Origin: RUG11237 sp045126515
GTDB lineage: Bacteria > Bacillota > Clostridia > Lachnospirales > Lachnospiraceae
Reading direction: 5' to 3'
Assembly (NCBI GenBank): GCA_045126515.1
Contig: JBGVOM010000133.1
Span: forward strand, 1-62,802
Length of the DNA: 62,802 bases
The notes beneath the pieces were generated by a model. That model searched no databases, was not told where the DNA came from, and was given only the letters and a program-made list of their open reading frames with translations. Below, one piece after another: positions 34,278-41,480 of this stretch (positions within the stretch are counted from its first letter, which is position 1; each line of letters opens with the position of its first letter). The translations under genes were made by a program, and so were the position numbers.

Positions 34278-36452
34278 ATGGAAGTAATCACACAAACAAA
34301 CCGGACAATGCTTTTTGAAGAAATTAATCCGGAAAAGCTGAATTTATTAACACTTGTAGGAGATGCCAAAGAAGTAGAAAGCTTAGATGATGCCAAAATT
34401 CAGGAAATTAATGAAAAACTGCTGGTACGCAGTTTTGATGAATTTTTGGAAAAATTTGAGCCGGTGGTATATTCCTTTTTCAATGCAGGAACACAGAGTG
34501 TTTTGTATACCTTAGAAAAACCGGAAAACATTCCGGAGGAATTTGTAACGGAAATTCCATTAAATAATCAAAATGATTTTTTAAATATGTTATTTACCTT
34601 GATTGATACAAAGCGTGCCCAGGGATTAAAAAATGTAGATTTTAAGTTTGAAAATATTCTGGATATGATATCTCCGAAAAAGGTTATGAATGATATCCGT
34701 CAGGCACGTAAGGAAATTCATTACCTCTATGAAAAATATGAGGAATTAGAAGATGAAGATCCAAAGAAATTAGATATCGGGGATAAATTAAATTACAAAT
34801 TTGAGGAAGCGAGCCAGAATTATAACAATGTTATGGCAATGCTTCCACTGGCAATCGAGGACATTAAGACACGACTCTTATTCTCCCAGAACACATCTTC
34901 AAAGAGTAATGAGCCATTGAAGCTTGGCGTGTTATCCATGGGAGAAAACGGAGAATTAAAGGTTTTAGAGGCACCAAAGGAAAAGAAAAACGAACTGATT
35001 GCCATTGCGGACAATACCAATGCAGGACTGATTACTGCTTTTGAAGAAGACTATGAGGCAGTCAATGAAGAACCATCTGATTATGTAAAAAGCCTTGTAG
35101 TTAGAACATTCTGTCCATTATCCACAGTTACGAATAATGAAGTGAATGTGGAATTGGAGGTACAGAACTATAACACATACCTTGCATTTTATAAGCAGGC
35201 AAAGGATGACTTTGTAAAGACAGTTAAGCCATTGGTAGAAAAGTTGCTGGGAATACGCATGTTCTTTGAACAATACACCACCAAAAATAAAGAAATGCGG
35301 CCAAGTCTTTTGATCACCAATGTGAAATTAGATATGATGGTCAGTGCCATGAACGTTAAGCGTCTTCAGACTTATCTGAATACGGTTAATACAAAAAATG
35401 ATTACGAGAATACCGTATGGCTTGCTATTGTTCCAGAGGTAGAATTAGAAGCTACCAGCAGCGTAAAAATTAAAAGACAACGTTTCAAAGGAAATGAAAA
35501 AGTAGAAAAAAGTGGTGCCAACACCATGGAATCTTTAACAGCCCTGTTGGATGCCATTAAAGAATACAGGATTCAGACCTTCTTTAATTTCCAGACAGGT
35601 GAAAATACTACATTCAACTATGTAGCTACTTCAGGAATCGATAAATTTGTAGAGAAAAGTGCACCACTGTTAAAGAAAGATTACAGCGAATTTGTATCTT
35701 GTGCCCTGCCAAACTTCACCATTGTGCCAAAAGAAAAATCCGGTGTGGTGTTAGACAACCGTATGGAAATCAATGAGGATGGAGGTGTGGAATTATCCAA
35801 GGCAAGAGAAGATATTATGAAGCTTTGGATTGAAGGCGTATATATCGGTGCTGCTTATATTGCAGCGGGTATCGTGGCAGCATACCAGTGTCCTGAATAT
35901 TTAAAAGATTTTTATAAAAATGTTACACCGAAGTATCCGGGGATTCGATATGACATCGAAGCAGGAGAACATTCCTTAAAGACGACCACAACTATGTCAC
36001 AGGAGATTACAGGTTTTACAAATGCCATTAAAAACTCCATTAACAATAAGGGATTTGGTTTTGTATTTGCTTCTGAAAACAGTCAGATCCAGGGAAAAGA
36101 AATTAAGAATATCACTGTTTACAAGGCAAGAACCATGGCTATGGTGGACGATAATTATGATTCTTTATACAAATCTATGATGAGCACTTATGTGGAGCGA
36201 ATTTTACGCTATGTCAGCAATGACTTTAAACAGGAAAATGTGGTGAAATTCTTTAGCAATCATCCACAGAGCCAACGTTCCTTATGGAATAATGATAACC
36301 AGTTTGTGAATGCCATTATTCAGGAAGGGGACGAATTAGACTGTGTAGTAGACGAAGCAACCAATACTTGTGATATCCGCTTAGGATTTAACGGAAATGT
36401 AAAGAATTTAAGGGTGTCTGTTACAAAAGCCACATCTTCAGCAAAAGGGTAG
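34278..36452 (+). CDS. Putative contractile-sheath protein, TssB-TssC-like fusion
   Basis: The 724-residue protein opens with NLLTLVGDAKEVESLDD, then FDEFLEKFEP, a pattern like the TssB/VipA N terminus. The rest follows TssC/VipB: a long helical middle, LLGIRMFFEQY, SLLITNVKLDMM, and near the end LWIEGVYIGAAYIAAGIVAAYQ followed by TTTTMSQEITGFTNAIKN. Two sheath subunits would thus be one polypeptide, longer than TssC alone (about 490) and near the sum of both. Two tube genes follow and a paralogue lies at 49227. Sequence identity to known sheaths looks low; structure prediction is needed. No other function fits the context as well. Confidence 0.65.
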   Translation: MEVITQTNRTMLFEEINPEKLNLLTLVGDAKEVESLDDAKIQEINEKLLVRSFDEFLEKFEPVVYSFFNAGTQSVLYTLEKPENIPEEFVTEIPLNNQNDFLNMLFTLIDTKRAQGLKNVDFKFENILDMISPKKVMNDIRQARKEIHYLYEKYEELEDEDPKKLDIGDKLNYKFEEASQNYNNVMAMLPLAIEDIKTRLLFSQNTSSKSNEPLKLGVLSMGENGELKVLEAPKEKKNELIAIADNTNAGLITAFEEDYEAVNEEPSDYVKSLVVRTFCPLSTVTNNEVNVELEVQNYNTYLAFYKQAKDDFVKTVKPLVEKLLGIRMFFEQYTTKNKEMRPSLLITNVKLDMMVSAMNVKRLQTYLNTVNTKNDYENTVWLAIVPEVELEATSSVKIKRQRFKGNEKVEKSGANTMESLTALLDAIKEYRIQTFFNFQTGENTTFNYVATSGIDKFVEKSAPLLKKDYSEFVSCALPNFTIVPKEKSGVVLDNRMEINEDGGVELSKAREDIMKLWIEGVYIGAAYIAAGIVAAYQCPEYLKDFYKNVTPKYPGIRYDIEAGEHSLKTTTTMSQEITGFTNAIKNSINNKGFGFVFASENSQIQGKEIKNITVYKARTMAMVDDNYDSLYKSMMSTYVERILRYVSNDFKQENVVKFFSNHPQSQRSLWNNDNQFVNAIIQEGDELDCVVDEATNTCDIRLGFNGNVKNLRVSVTKATSSAKG

Positions 36453-36463
36453 CACTGCAAAAG

Positions 36464-36493
36464 TAATTACCGGAGCAGCCGCTTCGTTAATTA
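36464..36493 (+). promoter_or_regulatory. Intercistronic hairpin between sheath and tube genes
   Basis: TAATTA/TAATTA outer arms (36464-36469, 36488-36493) enclose CGGAGC/GCTTCG (36471-36476, 36481-36486) around an AGCC loop. There is no T-run, so termination is unlikely. It may protect or tune the tube mRNA. Confidence 0.45.
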
Positions 36494-36517
36494 AATATAT
36501 TATAGGGAGGATCCGAG

Positions 36518-36946
36518 ATGGGATTTAGAGTAAAAATCGAAGCAAACGAAACAATTGAACTAGGTTTAGAAGCTGTCCAGTCTGTAACTTTTATCACAGA
36601 CACACCAAACGACAGTAACGCCCGCTCCACCGATTTAGGAATGAGTATGCTGATTAAGGGGAAAATCCTTGCAGCCATTAATGGAGCAGTAGCAGACGCC
36701 ACATTAAAGCTTCCAAAATGGGCATTAGTTCCGGCGGAGGATTTAAAGAGTTATGGAAAAGTAGTAGTAGAAGTATTATCTGGAAGCAAGGTAGTCAGAG
36801 AAATCACAATGGATTGCGCATACGTGGTAGATTACAAGGAAGTCTTTGGTGATACTACCGGTGTTGGAACCTTTAGCCTGTTGGTAAGACAGAAAAAAGA
36901 TTTAAATACTAATGTGTCATACAAAGGCGGATTTGCAGCAGAATAG
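36518..36946 (+). CDS. Hcp-like tube protein 1
   Basis: The 142-residue protein is beta-rich, begins MGFRVKIEA and shares with its tandem neighbour the phrases TPNDSNARSTDLG, WALVPAEDL, YVVDYKEVFGD and GVGTFSLLVRQKKD. The size, beta pattern and position after the sheath match the Hcp/gp19 tube fold, which forms stacked hexamer rings carrying cargo. Direct sequence similarity to proteobacterial Hcp is not visible to me. The ribosome site GGGAGGATCCGAG is strong, in keeping with high expression. Confidence 0.72.
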   Translation: MGFRVKIEANETIELGLEAVQSVTFITDTPNDSNARSTDLGMSMLIKGKILAAINGAVADATLKLPKWALVPAEDLKSYGKVVVEVLSGSKVVREITMDCAYVVDYKEVFGDTTGVGTFSLLVRQKKDLNTNVSYKGGFAAE

Positions 36947-36958
36947 GAGGAATAAAAG

Positions 36959-37372
36959 ATGGGATTTATCGTTAAAGTAGGCGGAATCAGTTTGGGAGTA
37001 GAAACTGTACAGACAGTTGATTTTGAGGTGGATACACCAAAGGATTCCAATGCTAAAACTACAGATATGGGAGTCACTATGACCATTACAGGAAAAGTGT
37101 TAACCATATTAGATGATGGTACAGAAGAAACAGTAGACTTAGCATTATGGTCTATGGTTCCTGCGGAAAAGGCAGACTGCTATCGTACAGTGACAGTAGA
37201 TGTTATTGCAGCAGGACAGGTAGTAAGAAATTATGAACTGAAAAATGCCTTTGTAGTAGAGTACGACGAAGTATATGGAGATACCGAAGGTGTAGGTACA
37301 TTTAAACTGGTAGTCAGACAGAAAAAAGACAAATTGAAAGATGTAACTATTAACGGCGGTTATAGCAATTAA
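36959..37372 (+). CDS. Hcp-like tube protein 2
   Basis: The 137-residue protein is a tandem paralogue of tube protein 1, related over its whole length: TPKDSNAKTTDMG, WSMVPAEKA, FVVEYDEVYGD and GVGTFKLVVRQKKDK. It probably forms the same kind of hexamer ring. Two tube proteins could make mixed tubes or separate initiator and shaft rings. AGGAGGAATAAAAG precedes its ATG 12 bases after the first gene. A stem-loop follows at 37384-37407. Confidence 0.72.
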   Translation: MGFIVKVGGISLGVETVQTVDFEVDTPKDSNAKTTDMGVTMTITGKVLTILDDGTEETVDLALWSMVPAEKADCYRTVTVDVIAAGQVVRNYELKNAFVVEYDEVYGDTEGVGTFKLVVRQKKDKLKDVTINGGYSN

Positions 37373-37383
37373 TAGGTAAAGGT

Positions 37384-37407
37384 AAGGAGAAACAAAAGTT
37401 TCTCCTT
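37384..37407 (+). promoter_or_regulatory. Intercistronic hairpin after the tube genes
   Basis: AAGGAGAAAC/GTTTCTCCTT (37384-37393, 37398-37407) is a perfect ten-base stem with an AAAA loop and no following T-run. Its left arm contains a ribosome-site-like AAGGAG. It could stabilise the 3' end of a sheath/tube mRNA segment or damp expression of downstream genes. Confidence 0.55.
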
Positions 37408-37441
37408 TGCCTGATTAAAAGGAGTTGTGGAAGAAAGGATT

Positions 37442-38116
37442 ATGAAAAACAAGATTTTAGGAGCTCTGGAAAGAATTCTTTGGGGCATGGCAGGAGCTGT
37501 AATGGTTCTGATTTTTTATCAGAAAGAATGGGAGCTGTGGCTTAAGATAACACTTGCCATTCTGTGCTTTGTTGGAATATCACTGTATAGCCTGCTTACC
37601 AATCTTTTAGGAAAAGATAAGATAGAGGATTACAGTAGTGTTGCAGCGGCAAGAAAAGATATAGTGCCAAAGCCTATGGAAAGTGAGAATGCAAGAATTG
37701 TAAGGAATAAAGAGGTTAGACAGGAAACGAAAGGTAGCAATGAGCAGCAAAAAGAAGCTGACAATGGGGTAAAGCGAAGAATCCAGTCCATTGTGTTGAT
37801 TAATGAAGAAGGAACTGCACTGACGGAGTGGAGCATGGTAGGAAAATCAGCCATGGTTATTGGAAAAGGCACAGAAAAAGAGGCAGTAGACATTGATTTA
37901 AGTGGCTCTGCTTTTGCACAGATGATATCAAAGCAGCATGCAGTGCTGAATTACACAGAAAATGGATGGTGTATTGATGATATAGACTCAAAAAACGGAA
38001 CCAGAGTAAAGAAGATAAACCGCAATGCCATATTAGATTTGAAATTAGTGGGCACAGTAGAGTTGGGGGTAGGAGATATTATCTATATTGCCAACACTAT
38101 GCTGCAATTAAGATAA
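37442..38116 (+). CDS. Membrane-anchored FHA-domain protein
   Basis: The 224-residue protein has two N-terminal membrane helices (about 8-50), a charged linker and a C-terminal FHA domain: MVIGKGTEKEAVDI, ISKQHAVLNYTENGW and DIDSKNGTRVKKI. It would bind a phosphothreonine partner at the inner face of the membrane. A GTG at 37427 is too close to AAAGGAG, so the ATG at 37442 is preferred, though neither spacing is ideal. It begins a run of signalling genes after the tube genes. Confidence 0.88.
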   Translation: MKNKILGALERILWGMAGAVMVLIFYQKEWELWLKITLAILCFVGISLYSLLTNLLGKDKIEDYSSVAAARKDIVPKPMESENARIVRNKEVRQETKGSNEQQKEADNGVKRRIQSIVLINEEGTALTEWSMVGKSAMVIGKGTEKEAVDIDLSGSAFAQMISKQHAVLNYTENGWCIDDIDSKNGTRVKKINRNAILDLKLVGTVELGVGDIIYIANTMLQLR

Positions 38117-38127
38117 GGAGATTTTTT

Positions 38128-38661
38128 ATGAGTTTAAACAGATGTAAAAATGGTCATATGTTCAGCAGCAGGAAGTATGGAGATACTTGTCCTTACTGCA
38201 ATACCAATCTGGAGAGAAATGATTTTACCAATAGTAAAAGGCTTATGTTGGACGATCCGGATAAGACCTTGTCCATATCCGGGGTAGATGAAAATGTGGA
38301 TCCTGTCACTGGATGGCTGGTTTGCATTGAAGGAGCGCAGTATGGAAAAGACTTTAAGATAAGAGCAGGAAAGAATTTTATCGGACGTGCAGACAATATG
38401 CATATCCAGATTTTAGGAGATAATGCCATATCAAGAATCAATCATGCAGCAATTTCTTATGACAGCAAAAACCGCAATACCTATCTTTTGCCGGGGGATT
38501 CTTCCGGATTGGCATATCTGAATGGGGAAGCTGTATATTCTCCGGTGGAGTTGCAGGCCTTCTCTGTAATTGAAATGGGGCAGTCAAAATTCATTTTTAT
38601 TCCATTGTGCGGAGAGCACTTTGAATGGAGCGGAGAGCAGAATCAGGAAAGGGATGAATAA
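38128..38661 (+). CDS. Zinc-ribbon FHA-domain protein
   Basis: The 177-residue protein starts with a small metal-binding ribbon (CKNGHMF, then CPYCN, residues 6-24). A segment DDPDKTLSI follows, whose Thr has isoleucine at +3, a possible phospho-site. The C-terminal FHA domain shows NFIGRADNMHIQIL and AISRINHAAISY. The end of the domain (GDSSGLAYLNG) keeps the usual S-G-x-x-NG form. It is soluble. Its stop overlaps the start of the phosphatase gene by one base. Confidence 0.88.
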   Translation: MSLNRCKNGHMFSSRKYGDTCPYCNTNLERNDFTNSKRLMLDDPDKTLSISGVDENVDPVTGWLVCIEGAQYGKDFKIRAGKNFIGRADNMHIQILGDNAISRINHAAISYDSKNRNTYLLPGDSSGLAYLNGEAVYSPVELQAFSVIEMGQSKFIFIPLCGEHFEWSGEQNQERDE

Positions 38662-39533
38662 TGATATTAGAGATTATTACAAATCCATATGTAATACTTG
38701 CCTTAATGATATCTGTGGTATGTATTTTGATTACCATCAGTGTCTGTTTCTATATAAAGCATGGAGAAGTAAGCAGCAATGTAAAGGTAAAAGGAGGCAT
38801 ATCTTTAGATATTGGTAATGCCCAGACCATAGGAACCAGAGAAAAACAGGATGATTCCTTTGGAACAGGAATTAAGGAGGAATGTGTTCTGGCGGTAGTG
38901 GCAGATGGGATTGGCGGTTATATTAATGGAAATCTGGCAAGCAAGATTACAGTGGACACTTACTTAGATGAATTTATGAAACAGGATGTACTGGCAAATG
39001 TAAGCTATTTCTTTCAGAAGTCGGCAGTATTGGCAAATGAGAGAATCCGTGACGAATTCGGTGAGGCAAAAGGCGGAACCACATTAGTGGGCGTAGTGAT
39101 AGAGGAAAACAAAATGTACTGGACATCTGTAGGTGACAGCAACATAGCAGTATTTCGCAATGGCAGATTAATTATGGTAAACCGTAAGGAAAATGTGAAA
39201 AACTGGTTGGAAGACCAATATTTTGCCGGAGCCATTGGGCGGGAAGAAGCCATGGGGGGGCCGGTGGATAAACGTCTTGTGAATTATGTGGGCTATGATG
39301 GATTTCAAAAAGCAGATGAGTCAGACCGGCCTATTTATTTAAAGAAAAAGGATAAGGTGCTTATCTATTCAGATGGGGTAGAAACCTTAAGCCAGATAGA
39401 ACTGGAAAAAATATTAGCAAAACCAATGAGTGCTCATAAAACAGCACAGCAGATTATTCAGGCAGTCGAAGAAAAAGATGTGAGAAATAAGGACAATGCC
39501 ACCATTATTGTATTGTCGGTGAAGAAAGGGTAA
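38661..39533 (+). CDS. Membrane-anchored PP2C phosphatase
   Basis: The 290-residue protein has one N-terminal membrane helix (about 10-32) and a cytoplasmic PP2C domain. Its metal-binding motifs are intact: REKQDDSFG, VVADGIGGYINGNLAS, GGTTLVGVVI, SVGDSNIAVFRNG, LIYSDGVETLS and DNATIIVLSVK. With the soluble phosphatase at 28500 it gives the operon two active-looking enzymes at different sites in the cell. The next gene begins three bases on and encodes a degenerate relative. Confidence 0.93.
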   Translation: MILEIITNPYVILALMISVVCILITISVCFYIKHGEVSSNVKVKGGISLDIGNAQTIGTREKQDDSFGTGIKEECVLAVVADGIGGYINGNLASKITVDTYLDEFMKQDVLANVSYFFQKSAVLANERIRDEFGEAKGGTTLVGVVIEENKMYWTSVGDSNIAVFRNGRLIMVNRKENVKNWLEDQYFAGAIGREEAMGGPVDKRLVNYVGYDGFQKADESDRPIYLKKKDKVLIYSDGVETLSQIELEKILAKPMSAHKTAQQIIQAVEEKDVRNKDNATIIVLSVKKG

Positions 39534-39535
39534 AT

Positions 39536-41458
39536 ATGCGTAAAGAAAACTCGGTATTCCGGACTAAATTTATATCAGAACCCGGATGTTATATTAAAAA
39601 TCAGGATTACTTTGCTTTTGTGGAGTTAGAGGATTATGCCTGCTATTGTATTGCAGATGGAATTGATGAAGATTTAAACCGTGAAAGTGCAAAAATTGCA
39701 GTAACATCGGTGATAACAGCATTTCATGAAAATCCGGGATGCAGTAAAAGACTGGCAAAGCATTATATGCAGGTGGCGCATAACGAGCTGCACCGGGAGT
39801 CAAAGGAAGCACGCTTAGAAGTCAGTATGGTAATTCTTCTGACGGATTACAAAAAGGCTCTCTGGATTAGTGCAGGAAATACAAGATTATTTGGTATTCG
39901 CAATGGAAATATCAAGTGGAAGACAAAAGATACTTCTTTAAGTCAGGGGATGGCAGATAAAGGCGATATTCCAATGGACCAGATAGAATCACATGAGGAA
40001 AGACATAATTTATATTGTTATTTAGGACAAGCAGGGAGATTTAAGCCTGTTACCTATAAAAAAAGAAAATTAGAAGATGGCGACATATTTGTTCTCTATA
40101 CCAGAGGGGTATGGGAAAGTGTAGGAAATGCAGAACTGCTGGATGCCATAGAAGGAGTCAGTGATCCGGAAAGTGTATGTACCGGTTTGGAAGAAGTTAT
40201 ACTCAGCAGTCAGCAGGATATCATAGAAAATTATACGATAGTCAGTATTTTTATAGATAAAATATATAGAAATCCAAAATCGGGGAAGCAAAAGAAATAT
40301 ATTAAAATTGCAACCGCCGTTTTTGGTGTGCTTTTTGCATTGTTACTTACCTGGGGACTGGTAAGGTATAACCAAAATAAAAGCAATTTAGAAACTATGA
40401 ATAAGTCCCTTGCCAATGCTGTGAGTTATATGGAAGAAGACAGTTACGACACAGCAATAGAAGAATTTGGAAAGGCATATACAGCTTCTGAAAAAGTTAA
40501 ATTGAGGAAATCATCAAAAGAATACAAAAAGATAGAACTTGTAGATACATATTATAAGATGTCCCTAAATCTCAGTGAAGCACGCACTGCTTTTCAGGAG
40601 GGAGAATATAAAAAATCCTATAGTAAGTATGGGGCAGCAGTAGAAAAAATAGAAGCCCTTAAGAAGCAGGAAGAAAAAATAACTTTTGGTGATGATATAG
40701 AAACATTAGAAAAGTATGCTTACCAGATGCAGCAGGCAGAAACAGCCATGGCAGAAAAGAATTATGGAGAAGCAGCAAAGGGGTATAGCCAAGCAGCCAC
40801 TTTAGCAGACGGTATTGATGCCACCACAGAAAAGAATACGGCAGAAGAAAAAGCGAAGAATGCTAATGGAAGTCTGGCAGTAAAGAATGGTGATGAGAGT
40901 AAGGCAGAAGGGGAAGCCCAGATGAAGGAGGGCGAATATCAGAAAGCATTAAACAGCTTTCAGACAGCAAGAAATTTCTATACCTCAGCAAAAGATGATT
41001 ATGGAAATCAGGAGGCAGCAGATAGGATTACAGAATTAGATATCCGCATTGAGGATGCCAACAATAAGGTGGATAAGCAGACTGCTGAAGAATTAGAAAA
41101 TGAGGCAGAAAAGTACGAACAGGCAGCGGCAGAGGCCTTGGCAAGTGGCGATTATGAAACGGCACAGGAAAATTATGACATGGCAAAGAAGTTATATAAG
41201 CAGACTGGAAATACAGATATGATGGCACAGATGGACACCAAGGCAAGTGAAACAGAAAGCGGACCTGCATCGGAAGCATCAGAAAAAGCATTGGCGGCTT
41301 TATTATCGGCAGCGGAATATTTGGCAAGAGCTGATTATGGGCATGCACTGGCGAATTTTGATGATGCCAGAAAATATTATGAAGAAGCAGGTATGACATC
41401 GGAAGCCACCAGAGTCAACAATATTATTACACAGATGTCAGGAATGATTGCAGGGTAA
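39536..41458 (+). CDS. Degenerate PP2C-like transmembrane protein with TPR-like outer domain
   Basis: The 640-residue protein has an N-terminal PP2C-like domain that keeps NQDYFAFVE and IADGIDED but has VLYTRGVWE where active enzymes have SDG. One metal ligand is thus lost, and catalysis is doubtful. A membrane helix (about 257-279) leads to roughly 360 outer residues of alpha-helical tetratricopeptide-like repeats (YDTAIEEFGKAY, YKKSYSKYGAAV, YGEAAKGYSQAA, YQKALNSFQTAR, YETAQENYDMAK, YGHALANFDDAR). It may be a pseudophosphatase coupling outside contacts to inner phosphothreonine state. Confidence 0.88.
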   Translation: MRKENSVFRTKFISEPGCYIKNQDYFAFVELEDYACYCIADGIDEDLNRESAKIAVTSVITAFHENPGCSKRLAKHYMQVAHNELHRESKEARLEVSMVILLTDYKKALWISAGNTRLFGIRNGNIKWKTKDTSLSQGMADKGDIPMDQIESHEERHNLYCYLGQAGRFKPVTYKKRKLEDGDIFVLYTRGVWESVGNAELLDAIEGVSDPESVCTGLEEVILSSQQDIIENYTIVSIFIDKIYRNPKSGKQKKYIKIATAVFGVLFALLLTWGLVRYNQNKSNLETMNKSLANAVSYMEEDSYDTAIEEFGKAYTASEKVKLRKSSKEYKKIELVDTYYKMSLNLSEARTAFQEGEYKKSYSKYGAAVEKIEALKKQEEKITFGDDIETLEKYAYQMQQAETAMAEKNYGEAAKGYSQAATLADGIDATTEKNTAEEKAKNANGSLAVKNGDESKAEGEAQMKEGEYQKALNSFQTARNFYTSAKDDYGNQEAADRITELDIRIEDANNKVDKQTAEELENEAEKYEQAAAEALASGDYETAQENYDMAKKLYKQTGNTDMMAQMDTKASETESGPASEASEKALAALLSAAEYLARADYGHALANFDDARKYYEEAGMTSEATRVNNIITQMSGMIAG

Positions 41459-41480
41459 AAACACTTAGGAGGAAGAAACG

